In this document: positions 1 through 8,550 of the stretch, piece after piece
Layout: every line of letters begins with the position of its first letter
Position numbering within the stretch: the first letter of the stretch is position 1
Assembly: GCA_030620655.1 (NCBI GenBank)
Contig: JAUXEH010000002.1
Location: forward strand, 1 to 33,875
Reading direction: 5' to 3'
Length of the DNA: 33,875 bases
Origin: Candidatus Aminicenantota bacterium
GTDB lineage: Bacteria > Acidobacteriota > Aminicenantia > Aminicenantales > Aminicenantaceae
Translations under genes and position numbers: made by a program
The notes under the pieces: generated by a model
What the model saw: only the letters and a program-made list of their open reading frames with translations
Databases searched by the model: none
What the model was told of the DNA's origin: nothing

Positions 1-18
1 AGGAGATGCTTGAGGGAA

Positions 19-1299
19 TCAGAGCCCTTTGCTCATGGCATCCAGGAAATCGGCGTTGGTCTTGGTCTTTCCCATCCTGTCCAGCAGAAGTTCCATGGCT
101 TCCACTTCGTTCAGCTGGCTGAGCACCTTACGGAGGACCCAGATGCGGCGGAGGTCCTTCTCTTCGATGAGCAGTTCTTCTTTACGCGTACCCGACCGGT
201 TGATGTCTATGGCGGGGAAAAGCCGTTTGTCAACCAAGCGGCGGTCCAGTTTGATCTCGAGGTTTCCGGTTCCCTTGAATTCCTCGAAAATGACATCGTC
301 CATCCGGCTTCCGGTGTCGACCAGGGCCGTGGCGATGATGGTGAGGCTTCCCCCCTCCTCGATTTTCCGTGCCTGGCCGAAGAACTTCTTGGGCTTGTTG
401 AGGGCGTTGGCGTCGATTCCTCCAGACAGGACCTTCCCGGAGGGCGGGATGATGGCATTGTGAGCTCGAGCCAGCCGTGTGATGCTGTCCAGGACGATGC
501 AGACATCGCGTTTCAGTTCCACCAGCCGTTTCGCCTTCTCCAGCACGATGTTTGATACCTGGGCGTTGCGGGACGGCGCCTCATCGAACGTGGAGGCCAC
601 AACTTCCCCTTTGATGCTGCGCTGGAAGTCCGTGACCTCTTCAGGGCGTTCTGCCACCAGCAGTATGATGAGAAAGACTTCCGGGTGGTTCTTTTCGAGG
701 GATTGGGCGATGGTCTTAAGGAGTGTCGTCTTCCCGGCTCTCGGGGGAGAAACAATCAACCCACGCTGGCCTTTGCCTATGGGCGTCAGCAGGTCCATGA
801 CCCGCGCGTTGAGGTTACTGGAGGTGCCGTCTTCTAGGTTGAGTTTCTCGTATGGGTAGAGAGGCGTCAGCTGCTCGAAATGCACGTTCCGGCGCGCCTG
901 CATGATTTCCTCCGGATGACCAAAATTGATGGCTTCTATCTTGATCAGGGCGAAATACTTTTCCCCTTCCTTGGGCGGGCGGACCACACCGGAGATGGTG
1001 TCACCCGTACGCAGCTTGAACTTTCGTATCTGAGAGGGAGACACGTAGATATCGTCCTGGCTCGGCAGATAGCTGAATTCCGGGGCACGCAGGAATCCGA
1101 ACCCGTCCGCCAGGCATTCCAGGACACCTTCAGAGAAAAGCATCCCATTCTTTTTGGCCTGCGCTTCCAGTATCCTGAATATCAGATTCTGCTTCTTGGA
1201 TTCTTTGATCTCCGCCTCGGTCATGCCCAGTTCCTGGGCGATCCGGACGAGCTCTTTGACTTTCATGCTGTTCAATTCGGCTAAGTTGTGCTCTTTCAT
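19..1299 (-). CDS. rho: Transcription termination factor Rho
   Basis: Hexameric RNA-dependent ATPase and translocase that ends transcription of untranslated RNA. The 426-residue protein has the family's usual length. An N-terminal Rho-N helical region (about 1-50) is followed by the cold-shock-like RNA-binding fold with DGFGFLR near 65-71, then the RecA-type ATPase with Walker A SPPRAGKTT at about 184-192 and a Walker B region ending VLDSITR near 269-275. The Q-loop region LSGGIDANAL (about 291-300) and EEFKGTGN (about 339-346) are intact, so it should be a working Rho. The ATG at 1299 follows an AGGAG about 10 bases upstream. It lies 51 bp downstream of lon with no visible terminator between, so it is probably the last gene of the tig-clpP-clpX-lon run. 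No insertion in the RNA-binding domain is seen. Confidence 0.97.
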   Translation of the reverse strand: MKEHNLAELNSMKVKELVRIAQELGMTEAEIKESKKQNLIFRILEAQAKKNGMLFSEGVLECLADGFGFLRAPEFSYLPSQDDIYVSPSQIRKFKLRTGDTISGVVRPPKEGEKYFALIKIEAINFGHPEEIMQARRNVHFEQLTPLYPYEKLNLEDGTSSNLNARVMDLLTPIGKGQRGLIVSPPRAGKTTLLKTIAQSLEKNHPEVFLIILLVAERPEEVTDFQRSIKGEVVASTFDEAPSRNAQVSNIVLEKAKRLVELKRDVCIVLDSITRLARAHNAIIPPSGKVLSGGIDANALNKPKKFFGQARKIEEGGSLTIIATALVDTGSRMDDVIFEEFKGTGNLEIKLDRRLVDKRLFPAIDINRSGTRKEELLIEEKDLRRIWVLRKVLSQLNEVEAMELLLDRMGKTKTNADFLDAMSKGL

Positions 1300-1350
1300 A
1301 GTCTTTTACTCCTGTGTTTGGTGTATATTCGAAGTGTAAATCTTAAGTGT

Positions 1351-3768
1351 TCAATGCGTTACCGGAGGGTCCTGTGATTCTTCTCTTTCTTCTTCATTCT
1401 CCGGGACATCCGGATCCAGGGGCATGCTCTTCTTGCCCATGCCCGGGATCTCCTTAGTCAGGGCGATCTCGAGGACCTCGTCCATGGTCTCCACAAAATG
1501 GATCTTCATGACATCCTTGACCTTCTTGGGCATGTCTTTGAGATCGCACATGTTGTCCAGGGGCAGTATGGCCTCCAGGATACCTTCCCGATGGGCAGCC
1601 AGGAGTTTTTCCTTGATGCCCCCGACAGGAAGGACCTTTCCGAGCAGGGTAAGCTCACCGCTCATGATCACTTTTTTGTTGACAGGGATGTCCGTGACCA
1701 GGGAAATGATAGCCGTTGCGATGGTGATCCCTGCTGAGGGGCCCTCTTTAGGAGTGGCGGCCTCGGGAACATGGATGTGGATATCGAAGTTCTTATGCAG
1801 GTCCCGCGCGATGTTCAACTGATACATCTTCCCCCGCGCATAGGAAAAGGCCGCCTGGGCTGATTCCTGCATAATCTCTCCCAGCTGACCCGTGAGGGTG
1901 AAATTCCCTTTGCCGTGGACTTTCGTCACCTCGAAAGAGAGGATCTCGCCTCCGAATTCGGTCCAAGCCATGCCCAGCGCGACACCCACCTCGTTCTTTC
2001 GCTCGATCTCGCTGCGTCTGAAGCGAGGGATCCCCAGGTACTTCTCCAGGTTGCGGGGCGTGACCGACTCCTTGTAAGTCTTCCCTTTGTCCACGATCTT
2101 TTTCACCATCTTGCGGCAGATGGACATGACCTCGCGCTCCAGGTTCCGGACACCGGCTTCGCGGGTGTACTCACGGATTAGTTTTCGGAACGCATTATCG
2201 GAGATTCTGATGTTATGTGTTTTCAGCCCGTGGGCCTTGAGCTGCTTGGCCATCAGGAACTGTTTCGCGATCTGCACCTTTTCCTCTTCCGTATACCCCG
2301 GGATACGGATGATCTCCATCCGGTCGATCAACGGGCGCGGAATGGATTCGAGTACGTTGGCGGTCACGATGAACATGACCTGAGAAAGGTCGTATTCAGT
2401 ATCGATGTAGTGATCCAGGAAGCTGTTGTTCTGCTCCGGGTCCAGGACCTCCATCAGGGCCGATGCCGGGTCCCCCCGGAAGTCCGTGCTCATCTTATCG
2501 ACCTCATCCAGCAGGAACACCGGATTCTTGGTCCCGGCCTTCTTGATCATCTGGAGGATCCGGCCCGGGTAGGCACCGATATAGGTGCGGCGGTGTCCGC
2601 GGACCTCTGCTTCGTCCCGGTCCCCCCCCAACGACAAGCGCACGAATTTGCGTCCGGTCGCCCGGGCGATCGAATGTCCTAAAGAGCTTTTACCCACCCC
2701 CGGCGGGCCCACGAACCCGAGGATGACACCCTTGGGGTTCTTGACCAGTTGACGTATGGATAGATACTCCAGAATGCGTTCCTTCACTTTCTCCAGACCG
2801 TAGTGGTCTTCATTGAGGATTCTCTCCGCTTCCTTGAGACTGCGCTTCTCCCGTGACTTCTTGTTCCAGGGAAGAGAGATCAACCAATCCAGGTAGTTGC
2901 GGCAGACCGTGGCCTCGGCAGACATGGGAGGCATGACCTCCAGGCGCTCGATCTCCTTGTAGGCCTTGTCTTCCGCATCCTTGGGCATTTTCGCCTCGAC
3001 GATGCGCTTACGGAGCTCCTCGACTTCATTGGGCTGGTCCTCTTTTTTCCCGGCCATCCCAGGGGTGAAGACCTTCTGGCCGCTTCCCTCGCGGAAGTGG
3101 GCCTTGCGGCCGCCCTTGCCTTCCTTGCGGAGTTTGGCGTGGATCTTGATCAGCTCGTTTTCCAGGACGAAATTCAGGCGCCGTAGACGCTCCAGCGGAT
3201 TTATGGTTTCGAGCAGGTTCTGTTTTTCTTCTACCGGGATGAAGAGATGGGAGGAGATGATATCGGATATCCGGTTAGCACTGTTATCCCGTAAGGCAGG
3301 AATGATGGAGTCGAAGTTGGCGTGCTGGCTGAGCTTGAGATAGTCCTCGAACAGGGTCAGCACGACCTTGAGTGTTTCCCGGGTTTTATCGTTATCGGCC
3401 TCGATTTCCCGGATCTCCTTGACGAGGATCTGATAAAAAGGGAACGTGCTCAGGTATTCGACAATGCGGGCCCTTTTCTTGCCCTCCACGATCACCTTCA
3501 TGTTTCTATCATCCATCTTGACGACACGGATGATCTTGGCAACGATGCCCATGGAATAGATATCCAGGGGCTGCGGATTGTCCAAAGAGGCATCCATCTG
3601 GGCCGATAGAAAAATCATTTTGTCTTGCCCGGAGGCCCTTTCCAGCGCCTGAACGGAGGAGGAGCGCCCGATAATAAAAGGAACCAGCGTTGACGGGAAG
3701 ACCACCAGATCCCTTAGGGGGATCATGGGCAGGTTCTTGATCACTTCGCTTTTGGATTGAGATTGCAT
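1351..3768 (-). CDS. lon: ATP-dependent protease Lon
   Basis: Cytosolic AAA+ serine protease that degrades misfolded and regulatory proteins. The 805 residues show the LonA order: N-terminal substrate-binding domain (about 10-210), coiled region, AAA+ module with Walker A GPPGVGKS (354-361) and LLDEVDKM (419-426), and a C-terminal protease domain. The catalytic dyad is Ser678 in PKEGPSAG and Lys721 in GGIKEK, spaced 43 residues apart as in the E. coli enzyme. A Gly/Lys-rich stretch near 217-245 and an acidic tail (about 785-805) are lineage-specific additions. The start lies 2 bp after the clpX stop and has no good Shine-Dalgarno sequence, which suggests translation coupled to clpX. An internal Met15 is an alternative start. 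Confidence 0.97.
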   Translation of the reverse strand: MQSQSKSEVIKNLPMIPLRDLVVFPSTLVPFIIGRSSSVQALERASGQDKMIFLSAQMDASLDNPQPLDIYSMGIVAKIIRVVKMDDRNMKVIVEGKKRARIVEYLSTFPFYQILVKEIREIEADNDKTRETLKVVLTLFEDYLKLSQHANFDSIIPALRDNSANRISDIISSHLFIPVEEKQNLLETINPLERLRRLNFVLENELIKIHAKLRKEGKGGRKAHFREGSGQKVFTPGMAGKKEDQPNEVEELRKRIVEAKMPKDAEDKAYKEIERLEVMPPMSAEATVCRNYLDWLISLPWNKKSREKRSLKEAERILNEDHYGLEKVKERILEYLSIRQLVKNPKGVILGFVGPPGVGKSSLGHSIARATGRKFVRLSLGGDRDEAEVRGHRRTYIGAYPGRILQMIKKAGTKNPVFLLDEVDKMSTDFRGDPASALMEVLDPEQNNSFLDHYIDTEYDLSQVMFIVTANVLESIPRPLIDRMEIIRIPGYTEEEKVQIAKQFLMAKQLKAHGLKTHNIRISDNAFRKLIREYTREAGVRNLEREVMSICRKMVKKIVDKGKTYKESVTPRNLEKYLGIPRFRRSEIERKNEVGVALGMAWTEFGGEILSFEVTKVHGKGNFTLTGQLGEIMQESAQAAFSYARGKMYQLNIARDLHKNFDIHIHVPEAATPKEGPSAGITIATAIISLVTDIPVNKKVIMSGELTLLGKVLPVGGIKEKLLAAHREGILEAILPLDNMCDLKDMPKKVKDVMKIHFVETMDEVLEIALTKEIPGMGKKSMPLDPDVPENEEEREESQDPPVTH

Positions 3769-3770
3769 GG

Positions 3771-5027
3771 TTATACCCCGGCGGCTTGTTTCAGGCTGTC
3801 GAAAACCAGTGAATTGTCTTCCACCATCTTCTTCGTGATGCGGATGGCGGGCGCCCGTTTGGACGAAGGCAGGTGAAACATGAGGTCGAGCATCAGGTCC
3901 TCGATGATGCTCCGCAGGCCACGGGCCCCCAGTTTCTTTCCCATCGATCTGAAGGCGATCGAGTTGAGAGCCTCTTTCGTGAACTCCAGTTTGACTTCCT
4001 CCATCTCGAAAAGTTTTTGATACTGTTTGATGATGGCATTCTTGGGTTTCGTGAGGATGTCGACCAGGTCTTTGACGGAAAGGTCGGAAAATATCGAGAT
4101 CACGGGGATGCGCCCCACCAGTTCTGGAATCATCCCGTACTTGATCAAATCTTGAGGGATCAGATGGCGGTAGATTTCGCCCGCCTGTCCGGCATCTTTT
4201 TTCCTCGTATCGGACTTGAAACCTACCGTGGCTTTCCCGATCCTCTGAGAAATGATCTTGTCCAGGCTGTTGAAGGCCCCCCCGAATATGAAGAGGATGT
4301 CGGTCGTGTCTACAGGGATGAACTCCTGTTGAGGATGTTTGCGGCCGCCCTGGGGGGGAATGTTGGCGACCGTCCCCTCTATGATCTTCAGCAGGGCCTG
4401 CTGGACGCCCTCGCCAGACACGTCCCGTGTGATGGAGGGAGTGTCTGTCTTGCGCGATATCTTGTCGATCTCGTCCACATAGATGATGCCTTTCTGGGTC
4501 TTTTCCAGGTTTCCCTTCGAGGCCTGGAAAAGCTTGAGCACGATGTTCTCGACGTCCTCCCCTACATAGCCGGCCTCTGTGAGAGACGTGGCGTCGGCGA
4601 TGGCAAAGGGGACTTCAAGGATTCGGGCCAGCGTCTGGGCCATGAGCGTCTTGCCGGTGCCGGTGGGGCCGATCAGAAGGATGTTGCTCTTCGAGATCTC
4701 CACGTCATCGTCCTGGTTGGAATAGTGGATGCGCTTGTAGTGATTGTACACGGCTACGGCAATTTTTTTCTTGGCATCTTCCTGACCCACGATGTATTCA
4801 TCCAGGGCCCGTTTTATCTCGAAAGGCGTCTGAAACTCGCTCCCGGGTTCCTGGGCTTCTTCCTCCCTGGTTTCGTTGAAGATGATCGAGTGTGCCAGTT
4901 CGATGCAGTTATCGCAGATGTACACACCTCCCGGCCCTGCGATCAGTTTTTTGACCTGAGGCTGCGGCCGGTTGCAGAAGTTGCACTTGGCTGCGCTGCT
5001 GTAATCCTGTCTGAAATCGTCGTCCAT
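3771..5027 (-). CDS. clpX: ClpX, ATPase subunit of the ClpXP protease
   Basis: AAA+ unfoldase that feeds tagged proteins into ClpP. I chose the ATG at 5027 (418 residues) over a longer frame reaching 5051, because an AGGAAG sits 5 bases before it and the protein then starts directly ahead of the zinc domain. The four zinc cysteines are at about 15, 18, 38 and 41. Walker A GPTGTGKT lies at about 120-127, the pore loop GYVG at about 153-156 and Walker B DEID at about 185-188. The ClpP-docking loop appears as VGF in ATVGFKS rather than the common IGF, a conservative change. It follows clpP by about 33 bp and precedes lon by 2 bp, the common clpP-clpX-lon order. Confidence 0.97.
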   Translation of the reverse strand: MDDDFRQDYSSAAKCNFCNRPQPQVKKLIAGPGGVYICDNCIELAHSIIFNETREEEAQEPGSEFQTPFEIKRALDEYIVGQEDAKKKIAVAVYNHYKRIHYSNQDDDVEISKSNILLIGPTGTGKTLMAQTLARILEVPFAIADATSLTEAGYVGEDVENIVLKLFQASKGNLEKTQKGIIYVDEIDKISRKTDTPSITRDVSGEGVQQALLKIIEGTVANIPPQGGRKHPQQEFIPVDTTDILFIFGGAFNSLDKIISQRIGKATVGFKSDTRKKDAGQAGEIYRHLIPQDLIKYGMIPELVGRIPVISIFSDLSVKDLVDILTKPKNAIIKQYQKLFEMEEVKLEFTKEALNSIAFRSMGKKLGARGLRSIIEDLMLDLMFHLPSSKRAPAIRITKKMVEDNSLVFDSLKQAAGV

Positions 5028-5060
5028 GTTACTTCCTGGATCTCGCCGCAAGAGAACGGG

Positions 5061-5657
5061 TCAGGTTTTTGTTCTCCGTCGCGAAACGATTACCTCATCG
5101 ATGATACCGTAAGCCTTGGCCTGCTCGGGCGTCATGATAAAATCCCTCTCGATATCCTCCTGAATGCGCTTCAAGGGCTGCAAAGTGTGATGATTGAGTA
5201 TCTGATTAATCCTTTCCCTGATCCTCAGGATCTCCTTGGCCTGGATGGCTATATCCGTGGCCTGACCCTTGAATCCGCCCATCGGCTGATGGATGATGAT
5301 CCGGGCATTCGGCAGGCAGTATCGCTTTCCTGGCGTTCCTGCGGAAAGCAGGATGGCAGCCATGCTGGCGGCCTGCCCCACACACATGGTGGAAATATCG
5401 GAACCGACATACTGCATGGTGTCGTAGATCCCCAAACCCGAGGTTATGTTTCCCCCGGGTGAGTTGATGTAAAGCGATATCTCTGTATCCGGGCGCTCCG
5501 CTTCCAGATACAGAAGCTGCGCTACGACCGAGTTTGCCACCTCATCCGTAATCTCGGCTCCGATGAAGATTATGTTGTCCTTGAGAAGGCGGGAATAGAT
5601 GTCATAGGCGCGTTCGCTCTTGCCTTCTTGATCGACGATAAAGGGGATTAAAGTCAT
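5061..5657 (-). CDS. clpP: ClpP, proteolytic subunit of Clp protease
   Basis: Serine peptidase that forms the barrel-shaped proteolytic chamber of ClpXP. At 198 residues it has normal length. The triad is visible as Ser98 in GQAASMAA, His123 in IIIHQPMGG and Asp172 in ERDFIM, matching canonical numbering. It has almost no N-terminal propeptide. The start codon comes 11 bp after the tig stop, and I see no clear Shine-Dalgarno sequence in between, so translation is probably coupled to trigger factor. The tig-clpP-clpX-lon order places a ribosome-bound chaperone and two proteases on one transcript. Confidence 0.98.
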   Translation of the reverse strand: MTLIPFIVDQEGKSERAYDIYSRLLKDNIIFIGAEITDEVANSVVAQLLYLEAERPDTEISLYINSPGGNITSGLGIYDTMQYVGSDISTMCVGQAASMAAILLSAGTPGKRYCLPNARIIIHQPMGGFKGQATDIAIQAKEILRIRERINQILNHHTLQPLKRIQEDIERDFIMTPEQAKAYGIIDEVIVSRRRTKT

Positions 5658-5668
5658 TGGGATGGTCG

Positions 5669-6937
5669 CTATTCTATTGTAGCATTATCCACTAAAAAAT
5701 CAATGGTCTTCCGGAGGAGAAGGTTCTGCTTCACCTCCGCTTTCCTGTTTTCACGATTCATGGCATCGACCACCTGTGCCAGCGGCACGTTGTTGGCTTG
5801 TGCCAGGGATTGAAATTCCTCCGTCATTTCCTCTTCGGACACCCCCAGATTTTCCGCCTCGGCTATCCTCATCAGAACCAGGTGATTCTTAACGACCTGC
5901 CGGGCCTTGAATTCGGCCTGCTCTTCCCACAGCGCCCGGTCCTCTTCTTTAGTCGGAGTCTGTCCCGCCGATTGGATAATGCGGCGCAGCTGGACCAGGG
6001 TTTCCTGTTGGACTAAGGACTCGGGAAGTTCCGGATCGACACTGTCCGTGACTTTCTGGACGACCTCTTCCGAGATCTCACGTTTCCGACTCTGCTCCCG
6101 GGATTCTTCGAGCTGCTTCCGGATCTCGGACTTGAGCTCCTTCAAGTTCTCGAACTTGCCCAGGTCCTTGGCGAAGCCGTCATCGACTTCGGACAGGCTT
6201 TTCTCTTTGATGGAGAGCACTGTCAAGTGATAGTCGATCGTCTTGCCCGCCACCTTTTTATTCGGGTGATCCTGAGGGTAATCCACCTGGAAATTTTTCT
6301 CCTCGCTCGCCTGCATTCCCAGGACATTCTCGTTCAATGCCTTCTCATTATCCTGATGACCGGCCAGCACAAAGATCTTTTCCGCGGGAAGGAGGCGGCC
6401 GGTTTTGACGTCTCTGCCCTGGATTCGAAGTAGGACATAATCGTCCTGCCGAATGCCCCGGCCCTCTACCGGTATGTATTGCGCGGACCGTTCTCTTAAG
6501 TCGTCCAGAGACTTATCTACATCCTTGGCCGTGACCGCGTCCTGTTTCCTCTTCACTCCGATCTTTTTGTATTCCGGCAGCTTGAACTCCGGCCACACCT
6601 CGAACTCGGCTTTCAGTTTCAAGGCTCCCCCTTCTTCCCACGACAGGTCCGTGATGACCGGCGTGTTCACTGGGGAAGCCTGATGCGCTGCGAGCTCCCG
6701 GCCGACAGCCCGGGGGGCTATGGAATCGAACATGGCCTCCCGGATTTCCGCCTCGTACATGCCTTTCACCACGTTTCTGGGGGCCTTACCCTGCCGGAAA
6801 CCTTTGACCTTCACCCGCACCGTGTACTGTTCCAGGGCGGCTTCATATTCCTTGAGCGCTTCTTCCGCGGCAACCTCCAGTTCCAGCTCCCGCTTGGATG
6901 CACTGATCTCTTTGATTTCGCTCTTCGGTTCCGACAT
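5669..6937 (-). CDS. tig: Trigger factor, ribosome-associated chaperone
   Basis: Binds near the ribosomal exit tunnel and shields nascent chains. The 422-residue protein carries the ribosome-docking signature KGFRQGKAP at about 45-53, an FKBP-like peptidyl-prolyl isomerase region at roughly 150-240 and a long helical C-terminal chaperone region rich in Glu, Lys and Gln. The ATG at 6937 follows an AAGGAAAAGGAA stretch about 6 bases away. The tRNA-Leu gene ends only 31 bp upstream and shares the nearest promoter I can see (7129-7157), so the tRNA and this operon are probably transcribed together and separated by RNase processing. Confidence 0.95.
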   Translation of the reverse strand: MSEPKSEIKEISASKRELELEVAAEEALKEYEAALEQYTVRVKVKGFRQGKAPRNVVKGMYEAEIREAMFDSIAPRAVGRELAAHQASPVNTPVITDLSWEEGGALKLKAEFEVWPEFKLPEYKKIGVKRKQDAVTAKDVDKSLDDLRERSAQYIPVEGRGIRQDDYVLLRIQGRDVKTGRLLPAEKIFVLAGHQDNEKALNENVLGMQASEEKNFQVDYPQDHPNKKVAGKTIDYHLTVLSIKEKSLSEVDDGFAKDLGKFENLKELKSEIRKQLEESREQSRKREISEEVVQKVTDSVDPELPESLVQQETLVQLRRIIQSAGQTPTKEEDRALWEEQAEFKARQVVKNHLVLMRIAEAENLGVSEEEMTEEFQSLAQANNVPLAQVVDAMNRENRKAEVKQNLLLRKTIDFLVDNATIE

Positions 6938-6968
6938 CTACATTCCTTTTCCTTTAGATATCATGGAG

Positions 6969-7053
6969 TGGGCAGAGCGGGACTCGAACCCGCACTCCCT
7001 CATCAGGAACTAGGTCCTAAGCCTAGCGCGTATGCCAATTTCGCCACCTGCCC
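6969..7053 (-). tRNA. tRNA-Leu, anticodon UAG
   Basis: An 85-nt class II tRNA on the minus strand. The acceptor stem pairs GGGCAGG with TCTGCCC, followed by discriminator A. The anticodon stem CTAGG/CCTAG encloses the 7-nt loop CTTAGGA, giving anticodon TAG, which reads CUA and related leucine codons. A long variable arm precedes the T arm, GCGGG TTCGAGT CCCGC. The CCA end is not encoded (the next genomic bases read CTC), so it must be added afterwards. The gene sits between a strong promoter and tig. Confidence 0.95.
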
Positions 7054-7128
7054 AGAATAAAATCCTTATCCTTTCACATTTCTCGTTTGAGGATTTGGAA
7101 TAAAAAAGAGGTTTGAGTCTAGATCGGT

Positions 7129-7157
7129 AATTTAGCATAAAATCCCAAGCATGTCAA
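7129..7157 (-). promoter_or_regulatory. Promoter for tRNA-Leu and the tig-clpP-clpX-lon operon
   Basis: On the minus strand a perfect -35 TTGACA (7152-7157) is followed by a 17-bp spacer and the -10 TAAATT (7129-7134), with a TGC extended -10 directly before it. Transcription would start near 7122, about 70 nt before the tRNA. It lies just past the stop codon of the upstream aminotransferase gene. This is the best sigma-70-type promoter in the window. Confidence 0.7.
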
Positions 7158-7162
7158 TCGAG

Positions 7163-8545
7163 CTAATCACTCCACTGCCGGGCTATACGTTCCACCGCTT
7201 CCAGGGACGCTTCGATCTCCCCCTCGCTGTGGGCATGGGAAATAGTCCCGTAGCCGTGGAAGGTATGGAAACCCTCCAGCATCATGGCCAGCTTGAATAC
7301 ATTCTCCCGGATATCGTGGTCGCTGACTTCGGGGTCCCAGACTTCCTCGGGGGATACGAACCTGTCGATTTTCCGCCGCAGGAAGTGGACACCGACCACC
7401 GAAGAGTGGGGTGTGATGCTCTCATCCCCGCCGGTGCACAGCACATTGAATCCCTGCCGGTTGAATATCTCCTCGATGCCATCCCGAACCGTCCGGCCCA
7501 GCCGGCCTAGCCTCGGGTAAATCTGTTCTTCATTCTCGATCAGGTGTTCCAGGAACCTCAGCCCCGCCAGCATGCAGGCCGGATGGGCGGAGAACGTCCC
7601 TCCCTCGAACTTGACCCGTTTGTTAGGCGGGGCTCCGGGATCGCAGAGATCCATGATCTCGCTCCTCCCGGCCAGAGCGCTGACGGGCATTCCCCCGCCG
7701 ATCGCTTTTCCGAACACGGTCAGGTCTGCCTTCACCCCATAGAGGCTCTGGAGGGGGCCGGCGTGGAATCGGAAACCCGATATCACCTCATCCAAGATCA
7801 GGAGGGAACCATATTCCTTAGTAAGCGCCCTGGCACGCGAGATATACTCTCTTCGGCCAAAGATAAAACCACCGGCCCCAATAAACGGCTCCATGATCAG
7901 ACATGAGATCCTGTCTCCGAAGCGTACGAATTTGTCCTCTAGGTCGGCGGTGTTGTTGAATTCGCTCATGACAAGGTTGGCGTTCAGCTCCGCCGGAAGA
8001 CCGGCAGATTCGACCTGAGTGAGGCCCCCCTTGAATTCAGAGATCCCCTTGAGCACGTAGGGCTGTGCCCCGTGCCATCCGCCCCCGATCTTGAGGACCA
8101 TGTCCCGGCCCGTGAAAGACCGGGCCAGCATTATGGCATACATGGTGGCCAGGGTCCCGCTGGTGGTGAAACGGATCTTGCCGCCCCCCAAGCGCCCCAG
8201 GATCAGCCGAGCCAGCTCACTCTGGTAGGTCCCGGGGAACCCGGTGGCCAGCCCCTGGCCTTTCCGGAAGTGATCTGCCAGGGCCTCCAGCACTACGGGG
8301 GGGTTGTGACCCAGGATGTTCCCGAAATGTCCTTGCCAGAAATCGATGTATGTGTGACCATCGATATCCGTGATCCTGGAACCATCGGCTCGGGAATCGT
8401 AAAACGGGAAGGGAGAGAAAAGCCTCAGGTTATGACTGCCTCCCCTGACCTGGAGCCGAGAGGCCTCACGGAAGTGGCGTTCGGAAATGGGGTGGTTTCG
8501 TGTGTACTCCTGTCTGAGCTTTTGGAATAATCTCTCTTTCTCCAT
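7163..8545 (-). CDS. Class-III PLP aminotransferase, glutamate-1-semialdehyde mutase-like
   Basis: A 460-residue fold-type I PLP enzyme. The Schiff-base lysine is Lys280 in VFGKAIGGGMP, and the cofactor-ring Asp is Asp252 in LILDEVISGFRF. A phosphate-binding segment TTSGTLATMYA lies near 127-137 and GGGWHGAQ near 154-161. These motifs resemble glutamate-1-semialdehyde 2,1-aminomutase, but the usual SGTEA is replaced by SGTLA, and an insert rich in charged residues (about 393-420) is present. It also has no haem-synthesis neighbours. I therefore call only the family; the substrate is open and beta-amino acids are one possibility. It starts 5 bp after the stop of the upstream TPR-protease gene, so the two are likely co-transcribed. 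No terminator is visible after it. Confidence 0.85.
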   Translation of the reverse strand: MEKERLFQKLRQEYTRNHPISERHFREASRLQVRGGSHNLRLFSPFPFYDSRADGSRITDIDGHTYIDFWQGHFGNILGHNPPVVLEALADHFRKGQGLATGFPGTYQSELARLILGRLGGGKIRFTTSGTLATMYAIMLARSFTGRDMVLKIGGGWHGAQPYVLKGISEFKGGLTQVESAGLPAELNANLVMSEFNNTADLEDKFVRFGDRISCLIMEPFIGAGGFIFGRREYISRARALTKEYGSLLILDEVISGFRFHAGPLQSLYGVKADLTVFGKAIGGGMPVSALAGRSEIMDLCDPGAPPNKRVKFEGGTFSAHPACMLAGLRFLEHLIENEEQIYPRLGRLGRTVRDGIEEIFNRQGFNVLCTGGDESITPHSSVVGVHFLRRKIDRFVSPEEVWDPEVSDHDIRENVFKLAMMLEGFHTFHGYGTISHAHSEGEIEASLEAVERIARQWSD

Positions 8546-8550
8546 GCCCT

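Noticed and set aside
3873..5462. A 529-codon open frame antisense to clpX and clpP
   Set aside because: It mirrors two clearly functional genes, has no recognisable domain and crosses the clpP-clpX boundary. Long antisense frames are expected in GC-rich coding DNA.
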